From NCBI GenBank assembly GCA_030824555.1, contig JAVBXK010000045.1, forward strand, positions 1 through 44,400: DNA of 44,400 nucleotides, in the 5' to 3' direction. Origin of the DNA: a bacterium (GTDB lineage: Bacteria; Pseudomonadota; Gammaproteobacteria; Burkholderiales; Burkholderiaceae_C). The position numbers were made by a program, and so were the translations under genes. Of this stretch, positions 20,292 through 28,012 are shown piece after piece. How positions within the stretch are numbered: position 1 is the first letter of the stretch; the number at the start of each line of letters is the position of its first letter. Under the pieces are notes generated by a model. The model worked only from the letters and a program-made list of their open reading frames with translations. It ran no database searches and was not told the origin of the DNA.

Positions 20292-20389
20292 GTGCCGCTC
20301 AGGCCGATGGGGCCAGCCACGGGCCGCCGCCACATGCCGAACGAGCCGATCAACCGGCTTCCGATGCGCGGGTTGTTCATCCAGTTCAT
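20288..20389 (-). CDS. 33-residue ORF coupled to nnrS
   Basis: The ORF MNWMNNPRIGSRLIGSFG... has a strong Shine-Dalgarno (AAGGAAA, 7 bases before the ATG), and its TGA overlaps the nnrS GTG start as GTGA. nnrS itself has no good ribosome binding site, so this ORF probably delivers ribosomes to it. It has no recognisable family and no obvious transmembrane helix. It could be a leader peptide or a real small protein. Confidence 0.55.
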   Translation of the reverse strand: MNWMNNPRIGSRLIGSFGMWRRPVAGPIGLSGT

Positions 20390-20480
20390 GTTGTTTCCTT
20401 GTGTCCGGGTGCCGCGCCAAGTGCCGTGGGCGGAGGCAGGAGGGGTATCAGGCCACTCAAGTCTAGGTGGCAGGGGGTGT

Positions 20481-20498
20481 TTCAGAGGGGGTTCTGAA
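20481..20498. promoter_or_regulatory. Palindrome in the nnrS/ccmA divergent region
   Basis: TTCAGA-(GGGGGT)-TCTGAA, perfect 6-base arms, about 90 bp upstream of the small ORF before nnrS and 150 bp before ccmA. The 20390-20648 gap holds no other convincing gene. The binder is unknown. Confidence 0.3.
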
Positions 20499-20648
20499 GA
20501 GCTACCGGCGGTATCCGATGGGAGGATGCCGGGGCGGCGCTTCACTCTGGAGCGCATGAATGACCCGGCCCGGCTGCTGCTGACGGGGCGTTTTCAGTGG
20601 GGTGCCCATGGGAGAATCCATTCCTTTTTTGGGTTGCCCGTGCCGAAT

Positions 20649-21275
20649 GTGTCGTCTGAACAGCCGAAACGCGTTGCCTGCCTGGCTTGGCGGCGCATCG
20701 TGGGTGCACGCAACCAGACCCGGCTGTGGGGGCCGCTGACGGGCGAGGCGGTGGCAGGCCAGGCTATCCACGTGGCCGGTGCCAACGGGTGTGGCAAATC
20801 GACCTTCCTGAAGGCCCTGGCGGGGCTGCACACGCCCGTGGCCGGCGCTGTGGAGCGCACACCCGCCGAAACGTTGCTGATTGGGCACGAATTGCCGTTG
20901 TCCCCCGACCTCGATGCCCTGGCCAACCTGAGCCTGTGGCTGGCGCTGGTGAGCCGTTCCCCCGTGCCGCGCGAACATTGTGTGGCCGCATTGAGCGCCG
21001 CAGCGGTGCCCATAGGGCGGGCGGTGCGCCTGCTGTCTGCTGGCCAAAGGCGCAAGGTGGCACTGTGTGTGTTGCCGCTGGCCGACCGCCTGGTGTGGCT
21101 GCTGGACGAGCCGCTGGACGCGCTGGACAGCCAGGCCGCGTTCTGGCTGGCCGACCTGTGTAACCGGCACCTGCAACGCGGTGGGAGCATCGTCTACACC
21201 TCGCACCAGCGTGGACCCGAGCAATTTCCCCGACATCAAGTGCTGGCGCTGTCGGGTGATGGGGTGCGTGCGTGA
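20649..21275 (+). CDS. ccmA: CcmA, ATP-binding subunit of haem exporter
   Basis: A 208-residue ABC ATPase. It has Walker A GANGCGKST, signature LLSAGQRRKVAL, and Walker B LVWLLDEPLDALD followed by the switch histidine in YTSHQ. CcmA powers the CcmABCD complex that releases holo-CcmE. The frame is open further upstream (ATG at 20556), but family length and alignment favour a start near GTG 20649, with no clear Shine-Dalgarno. Its TGA lies inside GTGAGC, where the first repeat unit begins, so ccmA and ccmB are now separated by 127 bp rather than overlapping. Confidence 0.88.
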   Translation: MSSEQPKRVACLAWRRIVGARNQTRLWGPLTGEAVAGQAIHVAGANGCGKSTFLKALAGLHTPVAGAVERTPAETLLIGHELPLSPDLDALANLSLWLALVSRSPVPREHCVAALSAAAVPIGRAVRLLSAGQRRKVALCVLPLADRLVWLLDEPLDALDSQAAFWLADLCNRHLQRGGSIVYTSHQRGPEQFPRHQVLALSGDGVRA

Positions 21276-21337
21276 GCGCCGCCCGGCCGTTCCGAAGGCG
21301 CTCAGCCCCGCAGTGCGCAGCACGGAGGGTAAGCCCA
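21272..21337 (+). repeat. Repeat A, copy 1 (ccmA/ccmB)
   Basis: A 66-bp unit starting at the GTGAGC that holds the ccmA stop. It folds as TGAGCGCC-(16)-GGCGCTCA, then GTGC-GCA-GCAC, followed by GGAGGG and, 8 bases on, an ATG (21338) that starts copy 2. It is nearly identical to copies 2 and 3. Confidence 0.85.
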
Positions 21338-21402
21338 ATGAGCGCCGCCCGGCCGTTCCGAAGGCGCTCAGCCCCGCAGTGCGCAGCACGGAGGGCAGCC
21401 CC
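21338..21402 (+). repeat. Repeat A, copy 2 (ccmA/ccmB)
   Basis: A 65-bp direct tandem copy, differing from copy 1 only at its ends. Its GGAGGG lies 8 bases before the GTG at 21403, so it supplies the ccmB ribosome binding site. Confidence 0.85.
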
Positions 21403-22107
21403 GTGAGCAACGTGGTCTCAGCAGCTGAACGCCCCTGGTGGCCCGCCGTGCGGGGCATGGCGGTGCGCGAGTGGCTGGCTGCCTGGCAGCGCCCGGGTGA
21501 CCTGGCGCTGTACGCCGTGTTTTTTTTGATCGTGAGCAGCCTGTTCCCGCTGTCGCTGGAGGCCAACCCGGCGCTGTTGCGGCAGATCGGCCCCGGCGTG
21601 CTGTGGGTCAGCGTGATCCTGTCGGTGCTGTTGGCCACGGCGCGGCTGTTTCAGGACGATTTGCACAGCGGCTGGCTGGACCAGTGGCTGCTCAGCGGCG
21701 TGCCGCTGGCGCTGCTGATGGCCACGCGCATGGCCGTGCAATGGGTGCTGGTGCTGTGCCCCGTGGCGTTGGTGGCACCGGTGGTGGCCGTGCAGTTCAA
21801 CCTGGGTGGCGCAGCCATCGTCATGCTGATCCAGACACTTGTGCTGGGCACGGCGGTGCTGGTGATGCTGTCGTGCGTGGCCGCCGCACTCAGTGCCGGT
21901 ACACGTGGCGGCACCATGCTGGCGGTGCTGTTGGTGCTGCCGCTGTCGGTGCCGACGCTGGTGTTCAGTTCACTGGCGGTGCAGGCCGTCGAGCGCGGTA
22001 CGCCAGCCGATGCCGAGCTGGCGTTGTTGGGGGCCATTTGTTTGTTTTCAGGCATCGTCTGCCCGTGGGTGGGTGGACTGGCCATTGGCGCTGCGGTGGA
22101 CGGTTGA
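21403..22107 (+). CDS. ccmB: CcmB, haem exporter membrane subunit
   Basis: A 234-residue integral membrane protein with six hydrophobic segments. Family sequences are PGDLALYAVFFLIVSSLFPL, LFQDDLHSGWLDQWLLS, and LPLSVPTLVFSSLAVQAV. It forms the exporter with CcmA and CcmC. The GTG at 21403 is served by GGAGGG of repeat A copy 2; the frame stays open back through both repeats, so an N-terminal extension cannot be excluded, and an ATG at 21457 is another alternative. After its TGA come two repeat B units. Confidence 0.9.
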   Translation: MSNVVSAAERPWWPAVRGMAVREWLAAWQRPGDLALYAVFFLIVSSLFPLSLEANPALLRQIGPGVLWVSVILSVLLATARLFQDDLHSGWLDQWLLSGVPLALLMATRMAVQWVLVLCPVALVAPVVAVQFNLGGAAIVMLIQTLVLGTAVLVMLSCVAAALSAGTRGGTMLAVLLVLPLSVPTLVFSSLAVQAVERGTPADAELALLGAICLFSGIVCPWVGGLAIGAAVDG

Positions 22108-22108
22108 C

Positions 22109-22186
22109 ATGAGCCCCCACGCTTACTTCGTTCGCTGCCCCCCGAGGGGGCTGCCAATACCTTCGGAGCGGCCGGGCGGTACTGGC
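22109..22186 (+). repeat. Repeat B, copy 1 (ccmB/ccmC)
   Basis: A 78-bp unit beginning with ATG right after the ccmB TGA. It contains GCCCCC-CGA-GGGGGC and the block CCTTCGGAGCGGCCGGGCGG, which is the reverse complement of the core of repeat A (one base differs). It ends at the ATG of copy 2. Confidence 0.85.
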
Positions 22187-22265
22187 ATGGCACCCCCACG
22201 CTCACTTCATTCGCTGCCCCCCAGGGGGGCGGTCAATCCCTTCGGAACGGCCGGGCGGTACTGAC
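22187..22265 (+). repeat. Repeat B, copy 2 (ccmB/ccmC)
   Basis: A 79-bp tandem copy of the preceding unit, with the same C-run/G-run hairpin and CCTTCGGAACGGCCGGGCGG. It ends TACTGAC exactly at the ccmC ATG (22266). Confidence 0.85.
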
Positions 22266-23021
22266 ATGTCACATTGGCAACGTTATGTGTTTTGGTTTGC
22301 CAGCCCGGCGCGTGCGCACGTGCTGGCGCAACGGCTGTCGGCGCCCTTGATGTGGTTGGCTGCTGCACTGTTGCTGCCGGGCCTGTGGCTGGGCTTTGTC
22401 AGCACGCCCGCCGACGCGGTGCAGGGCGAGGGCTACCGCATCATTTACCTGCACGTGCCCGCATCGTGGATGGCCATGTTCAGCTACGCGCTGATGGCGG
22501 TGTGGCATGCCACCGGGCTGATCTGGAACACGCGTGTCTCGCACCTCATGGCACACGCACTGGCCCCCACCGGCGCGGTCTTTGCGTTGCTGAGCCTGGT
22601 GACCGGTGCGCTGTGGGGCCAGCCCATGTGGGGCACCTGGTGGGTGTGGGATGCTCGGTTGACGTCGTCGCTGCTGTTGCTGTTTTTGTACATCGGCTAC
22701 CTGTTTTTGCTGCATGCCTACGACACGACAACCCGTGCCGACAAAGGTTGTGCGCTGCTGTGTCTGCTGAGCGTGGTGAACTTGCCCATCATCTATTTCT
22801 CGGTGCGGTGGTGGAACACGCTGCACCAGGGGGCCACCATCCGGGCAGAAGGTGCTTCGATGGCTGCGCCCATGCTGGCTGCGTTGCTGTTGATGACGCT
22901 GGCCGCCTGGGCCTACACCGCCAGCACGGCACTGCGCCGGTTCCGGCAGTTGCTGCAGGAGCGCGAGGCGCACACCCAATGGCTGGGCGATCTGACGAAC
23001 GGGGAGTCGCGTGTTGACTGA
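22266..23021 (+). CDS. ccmC: CcmC, haem-handling membrane protein
   Basis: A 251-residue protein with six membrane helices. It carries the tryptophan-rich haem-binding motif WGTWWVWDARLTSS (122-135) and the flanking periplasmic histidines in YLHVPASWM and WNTLHQG. CcmC loads haem onto CcmE. Its ATG directly follows repeat B and no clear Shine-Dalgarno is visible. ccmD starts 11 bases before its stop. Confidence 0.95.
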   Translation: MSHWQRYVFWFASPARAHVLAQRLSAPLMWLAAALLLPGLWLGFVSTPADAVQGEGYRIIYLHVPASWMAMFSYALMAVWHATGLIWNTRVSHLMAHALAPTGAVFALLSLVTGALWGQPMWGTWWVWDARLTSSLLLLFLYIGYLFLLHAYDTTTRADKGCALLCLLSVVNLPIIYFSVRWWNTLHQGATIRAEGASMAAPMLAALLLMTLAAWAYTASTALRRFRQLLQEREAHTQWLGDLTNGESRVD

Positions 23022-23271
23022 ATTGCTGAACGGGCTGCAGCCCTGGTGGCCGGATGTGGGTGCCTTCCTGGCCATGGGCAAGCACGGCTTTTACGTGTGG
23101 GGCTCGGTGGCCGCGTGCGTGCTGGCGCTGGGAGCCGAACAGGTGGTGCTGGCTGGCCGCATCCGGCGTTGGCAGCGTGACCAGGCACTGGTTGGTGCCT
23201 CAAATTGTGAAGAATATTCGGCTTCACCGCATGTGCTGAATGTGAAGAGTGCTACAAAGGTTGAATCATGA
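23011..23271 (+). CDS. ccmD: CcmD, small membrane protein
   Basis: An 86-residue protein starting at GTG 23011 with GGGGAG upstream. One transmembrane helix (FYVWGSVAACVLALGAE) follows the CcmD-typical FLAMGKHGFYVWGS, and a basic segment RIRRWQRD ends the conserved part. The last ~30 residues are longer than usual for CcmD and less conserved-looking. It stabilises the CcmABC-CcmE complex. It overlaps ccmC by 11 bases and ccmE by 4. Confidence 0.9.
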   Translation: MLTELLNGLQPWWPDVGAFLAMGKHGFYVWGSVAACVLALGAEQVVLAGRIRRWQRDQALVGASNCEEYSASPHVLNVKSATKVES

Positions 23272-23744
23272 AGCCCCGTCAGCGTCGGATGTGGATCGTG
23301 CTGGCCATCGTGCTGGCGGCGGCAGGTGGGGTGTACCTGGTGACGCAGGCCTTACGCAGCAACATGGTGTTTTTCCTCACGCCGGGTCAGGTGGCGGCGG
23401 GTGAGGCCCAGGGCAAAACCCTGTTGCGCATCGGCGGGCTGGTGCAGCCCGGTTCGTTCAAGCGTGATGGCTCGGCCGTGTCGTTTGTGCTGACCGACAA
23501 CAAACACACGGTGACGGTGGCGTACACCGGCGTGCTGCCCGACCTGTTTGCCGAGGGCAAAGGTGCCATCGCACAAGGCCAGTTGGGCAACAACGGCGTG
23601 CTGACCGCGACCGAGGTGCTGGCCAAACACGATGAGAACTACATGCCCCCTGAAGTGAAAAAAGCGCTGGACGACAACGCGGCCCACCCGTCGGCCCCCA
23701 ACCCCACCCACCCTGCCCAGCAGCCCGGCAAGGGGCAGCCATGA
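23268..23744 (+). CDS. ccmE: CcmE, periplasmic haem chaperone
   Basis: A 158-residue protein: N-terminal anchor (residues ~8-26), then an OB-fold. Haem is bound covalently by His121 in HDENYMPPEV. RIGGLVQPGSF is the usual early strand. The C-terminal tail is proline-rich (NPTHPAQQPG). The ATG overlaps the ccmD stop (ATGA), and the stop overlaps the ccmF ATG, which shows tight coupling. Confidence 0.96.
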   Translation: MKPRQRRMWIVLAIVLAAAGGVYLVTQALRSNMVFFLTPGQVAAGEAQGKTLLRIGGLVQPGSFKRDGSAVSFVLTDNKHTVTVAYTGVLPDLFAEGKGAIAQGQLGNNGVLTATEVLAKHDENYMPPEVKKALDDNAAHPSAPNPTHPAQQPGKGQP

Positions 23745-25672
23745 TCGGCGAGCTGGGGCATTTTTCGCTCATCCTGGCGCTGGTGGGCGCTGTGTACCAA
23801 GCGGTGGCGGGCCTGTTGCCGCAGGCGCCTGCGCGGTTGCACCGTGCTGCCATCGACCTGCACGCGCTTTGCCTGGTGGCCGCGTTCGTGGCGCTGACGG
23901 CCGCATTCGTGCAAAACGACTTTACGCTGGTGTACGTGGTGCAGCACAGCAACCGCGACCTGCCGCTGGCCTACCGCATGGCGGGCGTCTGGGGCGGCCA
24001 CGAGGGTTCCATGCTGCTGTGGACGCTGATCCTGGTGGGCTGGACGCTGGTGGCCGAGCGCAGCCTGGCACGCCGCGATGCCACCCACGCGCGCCACATG
24101 GCTGGCGTGCTGGGTGTGGTGTCGGTGGCCATGCTGATGTTCGTGCTGTTCACCAGCAACCCGTTCATCCGCCTGTTGCCCGCCGCGCAGGAAGGGCAGA
24201 GCCTGAATCCGCTGCTGCAAGACCCCGGACTGGTGTTTCACCCGCCGCTGCTGTACATGGGGTATGTGGGCACGGTGGTGCCCTTTGCTGCGGTGCTGGC
24301 GCGCATGCTGTCGCCCGCCGCACCAGGCGGCACGCCCGAACTGTGGGTGCGCTGGCTGCGGCCGTTCACGCTGTGGGCGTTCACGTTCCTGACGCTGGGC
24401 ATTGCGCTGGGGTCGTGGTGGGCCTACTACGAGCTGGGCTGGGGCGGCTGGTGGTTCTGGGACCCGGTTGAAAACGCATCGCTCATGCCCTGGCTGGCGC
24501 TGGCGGCCCTGGTGCACGTGCTGGCTGTGCGCGAACAGCGGGGCGTGATGGCGTTGTGGACCGGCGTGCTGTCGATCAGTGCGTTCACGCTGTCGTTGCT
24601 GGGCACGTTCCTGGTCCGCTCGGGCGTGCTGACGTCGGTGCACGCCTTCGCGTCCGACCCCAGGCGGGGCAGCGTCATGCTGGTGCTGGTGGCGTCGACG
24701 CTGGTGGTCAGCTTCCTGTTGCTGTCTGCCCGTGCGGCCCGGTTGATGCCGGTGCGGGCGGTGCCTGTCTACAACGTCTGGTCCCGCGAGGGGCTGGTGT
24801 CGGTCAACAACGTGCTGTTGCTGGCGTCGTGTGCCACGGTGCTGCTGGGCACGCTGTATCCGCTGGCCATGGATGCGCTGGCTTTGGGCAAAATTTCTGT
24901 CGGGCCCCCGTACTTCGACGCGGTGATGATGCCCCTGATGCTGCCGTTGCTGTTGCTGGCAGCGGTGGGCCCCTGGTTGACTTGGGCGGCGGTCGATGCC
25001 ACGCGGCTGTGGCTGCAGTTGCGGGCCACGCTGGCGCTCACGCTACTGGCGGCTGTGGTGTTGCCGGTGGGGTTGGGGGCTGTTTACGGGCGGGTCAGCC
25101 CGCTGGCCGTGGTGGGCCTGGTGCTGGCTGCCGGGTTGCTGGTCAGCACGGCTTTGCATGCCTGGCGGCACCGGCGCGGCGGGGCCATGGTGTGGGGCAT
25201 GTCATTGGCGCACGCCGGTGTCGCCGTGTTTGCAGTGGGCGTGAGCATGGTCAACACCTACGGGGTCGAGCGCGACGTGCAGCTGGCCCCTGGCGACACC
25301 ACCGCGTTGGCCGAGTGCAGCTTGCGGTTCGACGGGGTGACACCCGTCAAAGGCACCAACTACGACAGCCTGCAGGCCAGCTTTGACCTGTCGTGCCCTG
25401 GTGTTGCTCCCTTGAAGTTGATGCCCGAAAAGCGCAGCTACCCCGGTTCGGCCATGCCCATGACCGAATCGGCCATCGTGTGGGGCGTGACGCGCGACAT
25501 GTACGTGGCGATGGCCGACATGGTGGGCACCGGGCCCAGCGGCCCCTGGATGGTGCGCTTGCAAGTCAAACCCTTCATGCGCTGGGTGTGGGGCGGCGCG
25601 GTGCTGATGGCGCTGGGCGGCCTGGTGGCCAGCCTGGCGCGCCGTTACCGACTGAAGGTGCAGCATGGCTGA
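23741..25672 (+). CDS. ccmF: CcmF, haem lyase subunit
   Basis: A 643-residue membrane protein with about fifteen helices. It has the WWD domain GWGGWWFWDPVENAS (234-247), and conserved sequence HEGSMLLWTL and LVFHPPLLYMGYVG with its histidine. It ligates haem to apocytochrome CXXCH sites with CcmH. The length is normal for the family. ccmG starts 8 bases before its stop. Confidence 0.97.
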   Translation: MIGELGHFSLILALVGAVYQAVAGLLPQAPARLHRAAIDLHALCLVAAFVALTAAFVQNDFTLVYVVQHSNRDLPLAYRMAGVWGGHEGSMLLWTLILVGWTLVAERSLARRDATHARHMAGVLGVVSVAMLMFVLFTSNPFIRLLPAAQEGQSLNPLLQDPGLVFHPPLLYMGYVGTVVPFAAVLARMLSPAAPGGTPELWVRWLRPFTLWAFTFLTLGIALGSWWAYYELGWGGWWFWDPVENASLMPWLALAALVHVLAVREQRGVMALWTGVLSISAFTLSLLGTFLVRSGVLTSVHAFASDPRRGSVMLVLVASTLVVSFLLLSARAARLMPVRAVPVYNVWSREGLVSVNNVLLLASCATVLLGTLYPLAMDALALGKISVGPPYFDAVMMPLMLPLLLLAAVGPWLTWAAVDATRLWLQLRATLALTLLAAVVLPVGLGAVYGRVSPLAVVGLVLAAGLLVSTALHAWRHRRGGAMVWGMSLAHAGVAVFAVGVSMVNTYGVERDVQLAPGDTTALAECSLRFDGVTPVKGTNYDSLQASFDLSCPGVAPLKLMPEKRSYPGSAMPMTESAIVWGVTRDMYVAMADMVGTGPSGPWMVRLQVKPFMRWVWGGAVLMALGGLVASLARRYRLKVQHG

Positions 25673-26243
25673 GACGACATCGAGTTCCCCTGCCTCGTCA
25701 GGCAAACGCCTGGGGCTGATCGTGGCCGCCGTGGCAGTGGTGGCCTTGCTGGCGCTGCTGGCCATCGGCATGACGCGCGACCCGCGCGAGTTGCCGTCGG
25801 CCCTGATCGGCAAACCGGTGCCCGCCTTCAGCCTGCCCGGCATGAAGCGCGTCAACCCGCCGCTGACGCAGGTCGACTTGGCTGGCCAGCCACGCCTCAT
25901 CAACGTGTGGGCATCGTGGTGTGTGGCCTGCCAGTCCGAGCATCCGGTACTGATGGACCTGCACCGCGAGCTGGTGGCTCAGGGCCGTGGCCACACGCTG
26001 TATGGCGTGAACTACAAAGACACGCCCGACGCGGCCCGCACCTGGTTGCTGCGCGGTGGCGACCCCTATGCCGATTCGATCGTCGATGCCAAAGGGCGAC
26101 TGGGCATCGACCTGGGGGTGTACGGTGTGCCCGAGACGTTCGTGGTGAATGCCGAGGGCCGCATCGTGTTCCGCCATGCCGGGCCGTTGACGGCCGACAT
26201 CGTTCGCAAACAGATTCAACCCTTGTTGGAGTCCAAGTCGTGA
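25665..26243 (+). CDS. ccmG: CcmG/DsbE, thioredoxin-like protein
   Basis: A 192-residue protein: N-terminal anchor (15-36), then a thioredoxin fold with WCVAC (Cys86, Cys89). The family motif ENFVVNAEG-like sequence is present as ETFVVNAEGRIVFRHAGPL. It keeps apocytochrome cysteines reduced for haem attachment. It overlaps ccmF by 8 bases and ccmH by 4 (GTGA). Confidence 0.95.
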   Translation: MAETTSSSPASSGKRLGLIVAAVAVVALLALLAIGMTRDPRELPSALIGKPVPAFSLPGMKRVNPPLTQVDLAGQPRLINVWASWCVACQSEHPVLMDLHRELVAQGRGHTLYGVNYKDTPDAARTWLLRGGDPYADSIVDAKGRLGIDLGVYGVPETFVVNAEGRIVFRHAGPLTADIVRKQIQPLLESKS

Positions 26244-26758
26244 ACACTGTGCCTGTGTGTCCTTCTGTCCTGGCCTGTACCGTTCCGCGTTGCCAGCGTG
26301 TGTGGCTGAACCTGCTGCTGGCCACCGTTTGCGTGGGCCTGCCGGTGGGGGTGTGGGCGCAGACAGCGGAAAAAGCGGTGGCGCCCACTGAGCCCCCGGT
26401 GGCCCAGCTGTCAACCGCCGAAGCCGAACGTTTCCACCTGCTGACGCAAGAGCTGCGCTGCGTGGTGTGCCAGAACGAAAACCTGGCCGATTCCACCGCA
26501 CCGCTGGCGCAGGACCTGAAACGCGAGATCCGTGAGCAGATGGCCGCTGGACGTTCCGATGACGACATCAAGGCTTTCCTGGTGGCGCGCTACGGTGACT
26601 TCATCACCTACCGGCCACCCGTGCGCGCGGGTACCCTGCTGCTGTGGGGCGGACCGCTGCTGTTTGTGGGCGTGGCCGGGTGGTTGTGGTCGCGCAACCG
26701 GTCCGTTGTGCGCGGGCCTGTGGAACCGGTGGAAAAGTCGCTTGGAGAAAATGGATGA
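26240..26758 (+). CDS. ccmH: CcmH (CycL-type), thiol-disulfide component
   Basis: A 172-residue protein starting at GTG 26240. The signal peptide ends at VWA (~40), the redox motif LRCVVCQNE contains Cys74/Cys77, and one C-terminal membrane helix is present (TLLLWGGPLLFVGVAGWLW). It corresponds to the N-terminal half of the fused E. coli CcmH; the TPR half is the separate ccmI next to it. Its stop overlaps the ccmI ATG (ATGA). Confidence 0.95.
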   Translation: MNTVPVCPSVLACTVPRCQRVWLNLLLATVCVGLPVGVWAQTAEKAVAPTEPPVAQLSTAEAERFHLLTQELRCVVCQNENLADSTAPLAQDLKREIREQMAAGRSDDDIKAFLVARYGDFITYRPPVRAGTLLLWGGPLLFVGVAGWLWSRNRSVVRGPVEPVEKSLGENG

Positions 26759-27465
26759 GCATCTGGCAACTTCCCGGGTGGTTCGCGTGGCTGCTGGCGG
26801 GCATGGTCGGCATGGTGGTGCTGGCCGCTGGCTGGCTGGCCACGGCATCGCAAGCGTCAGCGGCCTTGCCGGGTGAGCGCAGGTGGTGGTGGGGCTCAGT
26901 GGTCGGCGTGCCGCTGCTGGCCGTGGTGCTGTATGCCAAGCTGGGCCATCCCGTTGCGGCCAACCCCGCATTGCGCCTGCACGACAACGCCGCGCAGACC
27001 ATGGTGGACAGGCTGGCTGCCAAGCTGCGGGCCAGCCCCGACGACTTGCCTGCCTGGCTCATGCTGGCAAGGTCTTACAAAGTGTTGGACAAACTGCCCG
27101 ATGCCGACCAGGCCTACCGGCACGCCGAAGCACTTGCCGTGACACAGATTGACGACCTGACCGACTGGATACAGGTGCGTGTCGATCTGGCGCAAGGCCA
27201 GTTCGACGCGGACACCCAGCGCTTGCTGGCGCAAGCCGTGAAGCTGGTGCCCGACCACGACAGCGTGCTGCTGTTCCAGGGGCTGCAGGCCATTGACCAG
27301 GGCAATTACCCGCAGGCCATTCAACACTTGCAGGCCCTGTTGGCCCGCTACGAAGCAGGCAGCGCCGACCACGACGCCCTGACCCAGGTGCTGGCGCAAC
27401 TCAAGGCAGGGCAGGACCCTCGGCGCAAACAACGGGTGGGTGAACCCGATGAGCCGACCCGGTGA
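26755..27465 (+). CDS. ccmI: CcmI, TPR apocytochrome chaperone
   Basis: A 236-residue protein: two N-terminal membrane helices (LLAGMVGMVVLAAGWLA; WGSVVGVPLLAVVLY), then TPR-type helices (LPAWLMLARSYKVLDKLPDADQAY). It is short compared with large CcmI proteins, lacking the extended C-terminal domain. It presents apocytochrome to CcmFH. The stop overlaps the napF GTG start (GTGA), so napF is translated as part of the ccm operon. Confidence 0.85.
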   Translation: MSIWQLPGWFAWLLAGMVGMVVLAAGWLATASQASAALPGERRWWWGSVVGVPLLAVVLYAKLGHPVAANPALRLHDNAAQTMVDRLAAKLRASPDDLPAWLMLARSYKVLDKLPDADQAYRHAEALAVTQIDDLTDWIQVRVDLAQGQFDADTQRLLAQAVKLVPDHDSVLLFQGLQAIDQGNYPQAIQHLQALLARYEAGSADHDALTQVLAQLKAGQDPRRKQRVGEPDEPTR

Positions 27466-27986
27466 CCCCCATGGACCCAACTCGCCGATTTTTTTTGCGT
27501 GGCGGTGTCAAACCGCGACCCGCCGCAGCAGGCCGTGCGGCAAGTGAGCCCCGCCCACCCTGGGCGCTCGGCGAGGCCGCGTTTGTGCAAACCTGCACCC
27601 GGTGCGATGCCTGCATACAGGCGTGCCCGCAGCACATCCTGAGCCGTGGGGATGGTGGGTTTCCGGCCGTCAAATTCGAGAGCAATGGGTGCACTGAGTG
27701 CGAGCGGTGCGTGGCAGCTTGTGTGCCCAAAGCGCTGGTGCGGGTGCCTGGTCAGTCACCCTGGCCGTGGCGAGCCGACATCGGCGATCAGTGTCTGGCC
27801 GCGCGCCGCATCGAATGTCGCGTGTGCGGCGAGGTGTGTGACGCTGGGGCCATCCGCTTTCGTCCGACGCTGGGTGGCGTGTCTCAGCCCGTGCTGTCGC
27901 TGCAGGCGTGCACCGGGTGCGGCCAGTGTGTGCCGACGTGTCCCACCCAAGCCATACACATGAAAACCCCGGCCAGCAGCAGTTGA
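27462..27986 (+). CDS. napF: NapF, four-cluster cytoplasmic ferredoxin
   Basis: A 174-residue protein (171 from ATG 27471) with four cysteine groups: CTRCDACIQACP, CTECERCVAACVP, CRVCGEVC and CTGCGQCVPTCP. The N-terminus DPTRRFFLRGG is twin-arginine-like, as is usual for NapF. NapF is thought to act on NapA before export. It is separated from the rest of nap: it is the last gene of the ccm operon on the opposite strand, ending tail-to-tail with napC. That split is unusual. Confidence 0.92.
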   Translation: MTPMDPTRRFFLRGGVKPRPAAAGRAASEPRPPWALGEAAFVQTCTRCDACIQACPQHILSRGDGGFPAVKFESNGCTECERCVAACVPKALVRVPGQSPWPWRADIGDQCLAARRIECRVCGEVCDAGAIRFRPTLGGVSQPVLSLQACTGCGQCVPTCPTQAIHMKTPASSS

Positions 27987-27995
27987 CCGGGGTTT
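27964..27995. terminator. Bidirectional terminator between napF and napC
   Basis: AAACCCCGG-(14)-CCGGGGTTT, a perfect 9-bp stem. It ends in TTT on the plus strand and TTTT on the minus strand, and overlaps the napF stop. It can serve both the ccm-napF and nap operons. Confidence 0.75.
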
Positions 27996-28012
27996 GTCGG
28001 AGGGGTGGCGCG

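Noticed and set aside
20556-20648. N-terminal extension of CcmA from ATG 20556
   Set aside because: The extension resembles no CcmA sequence, would make the protein longer than usual, and its Shine-Dalgarno is only about 3 bases from the ATG. It is kept as an alternative only.
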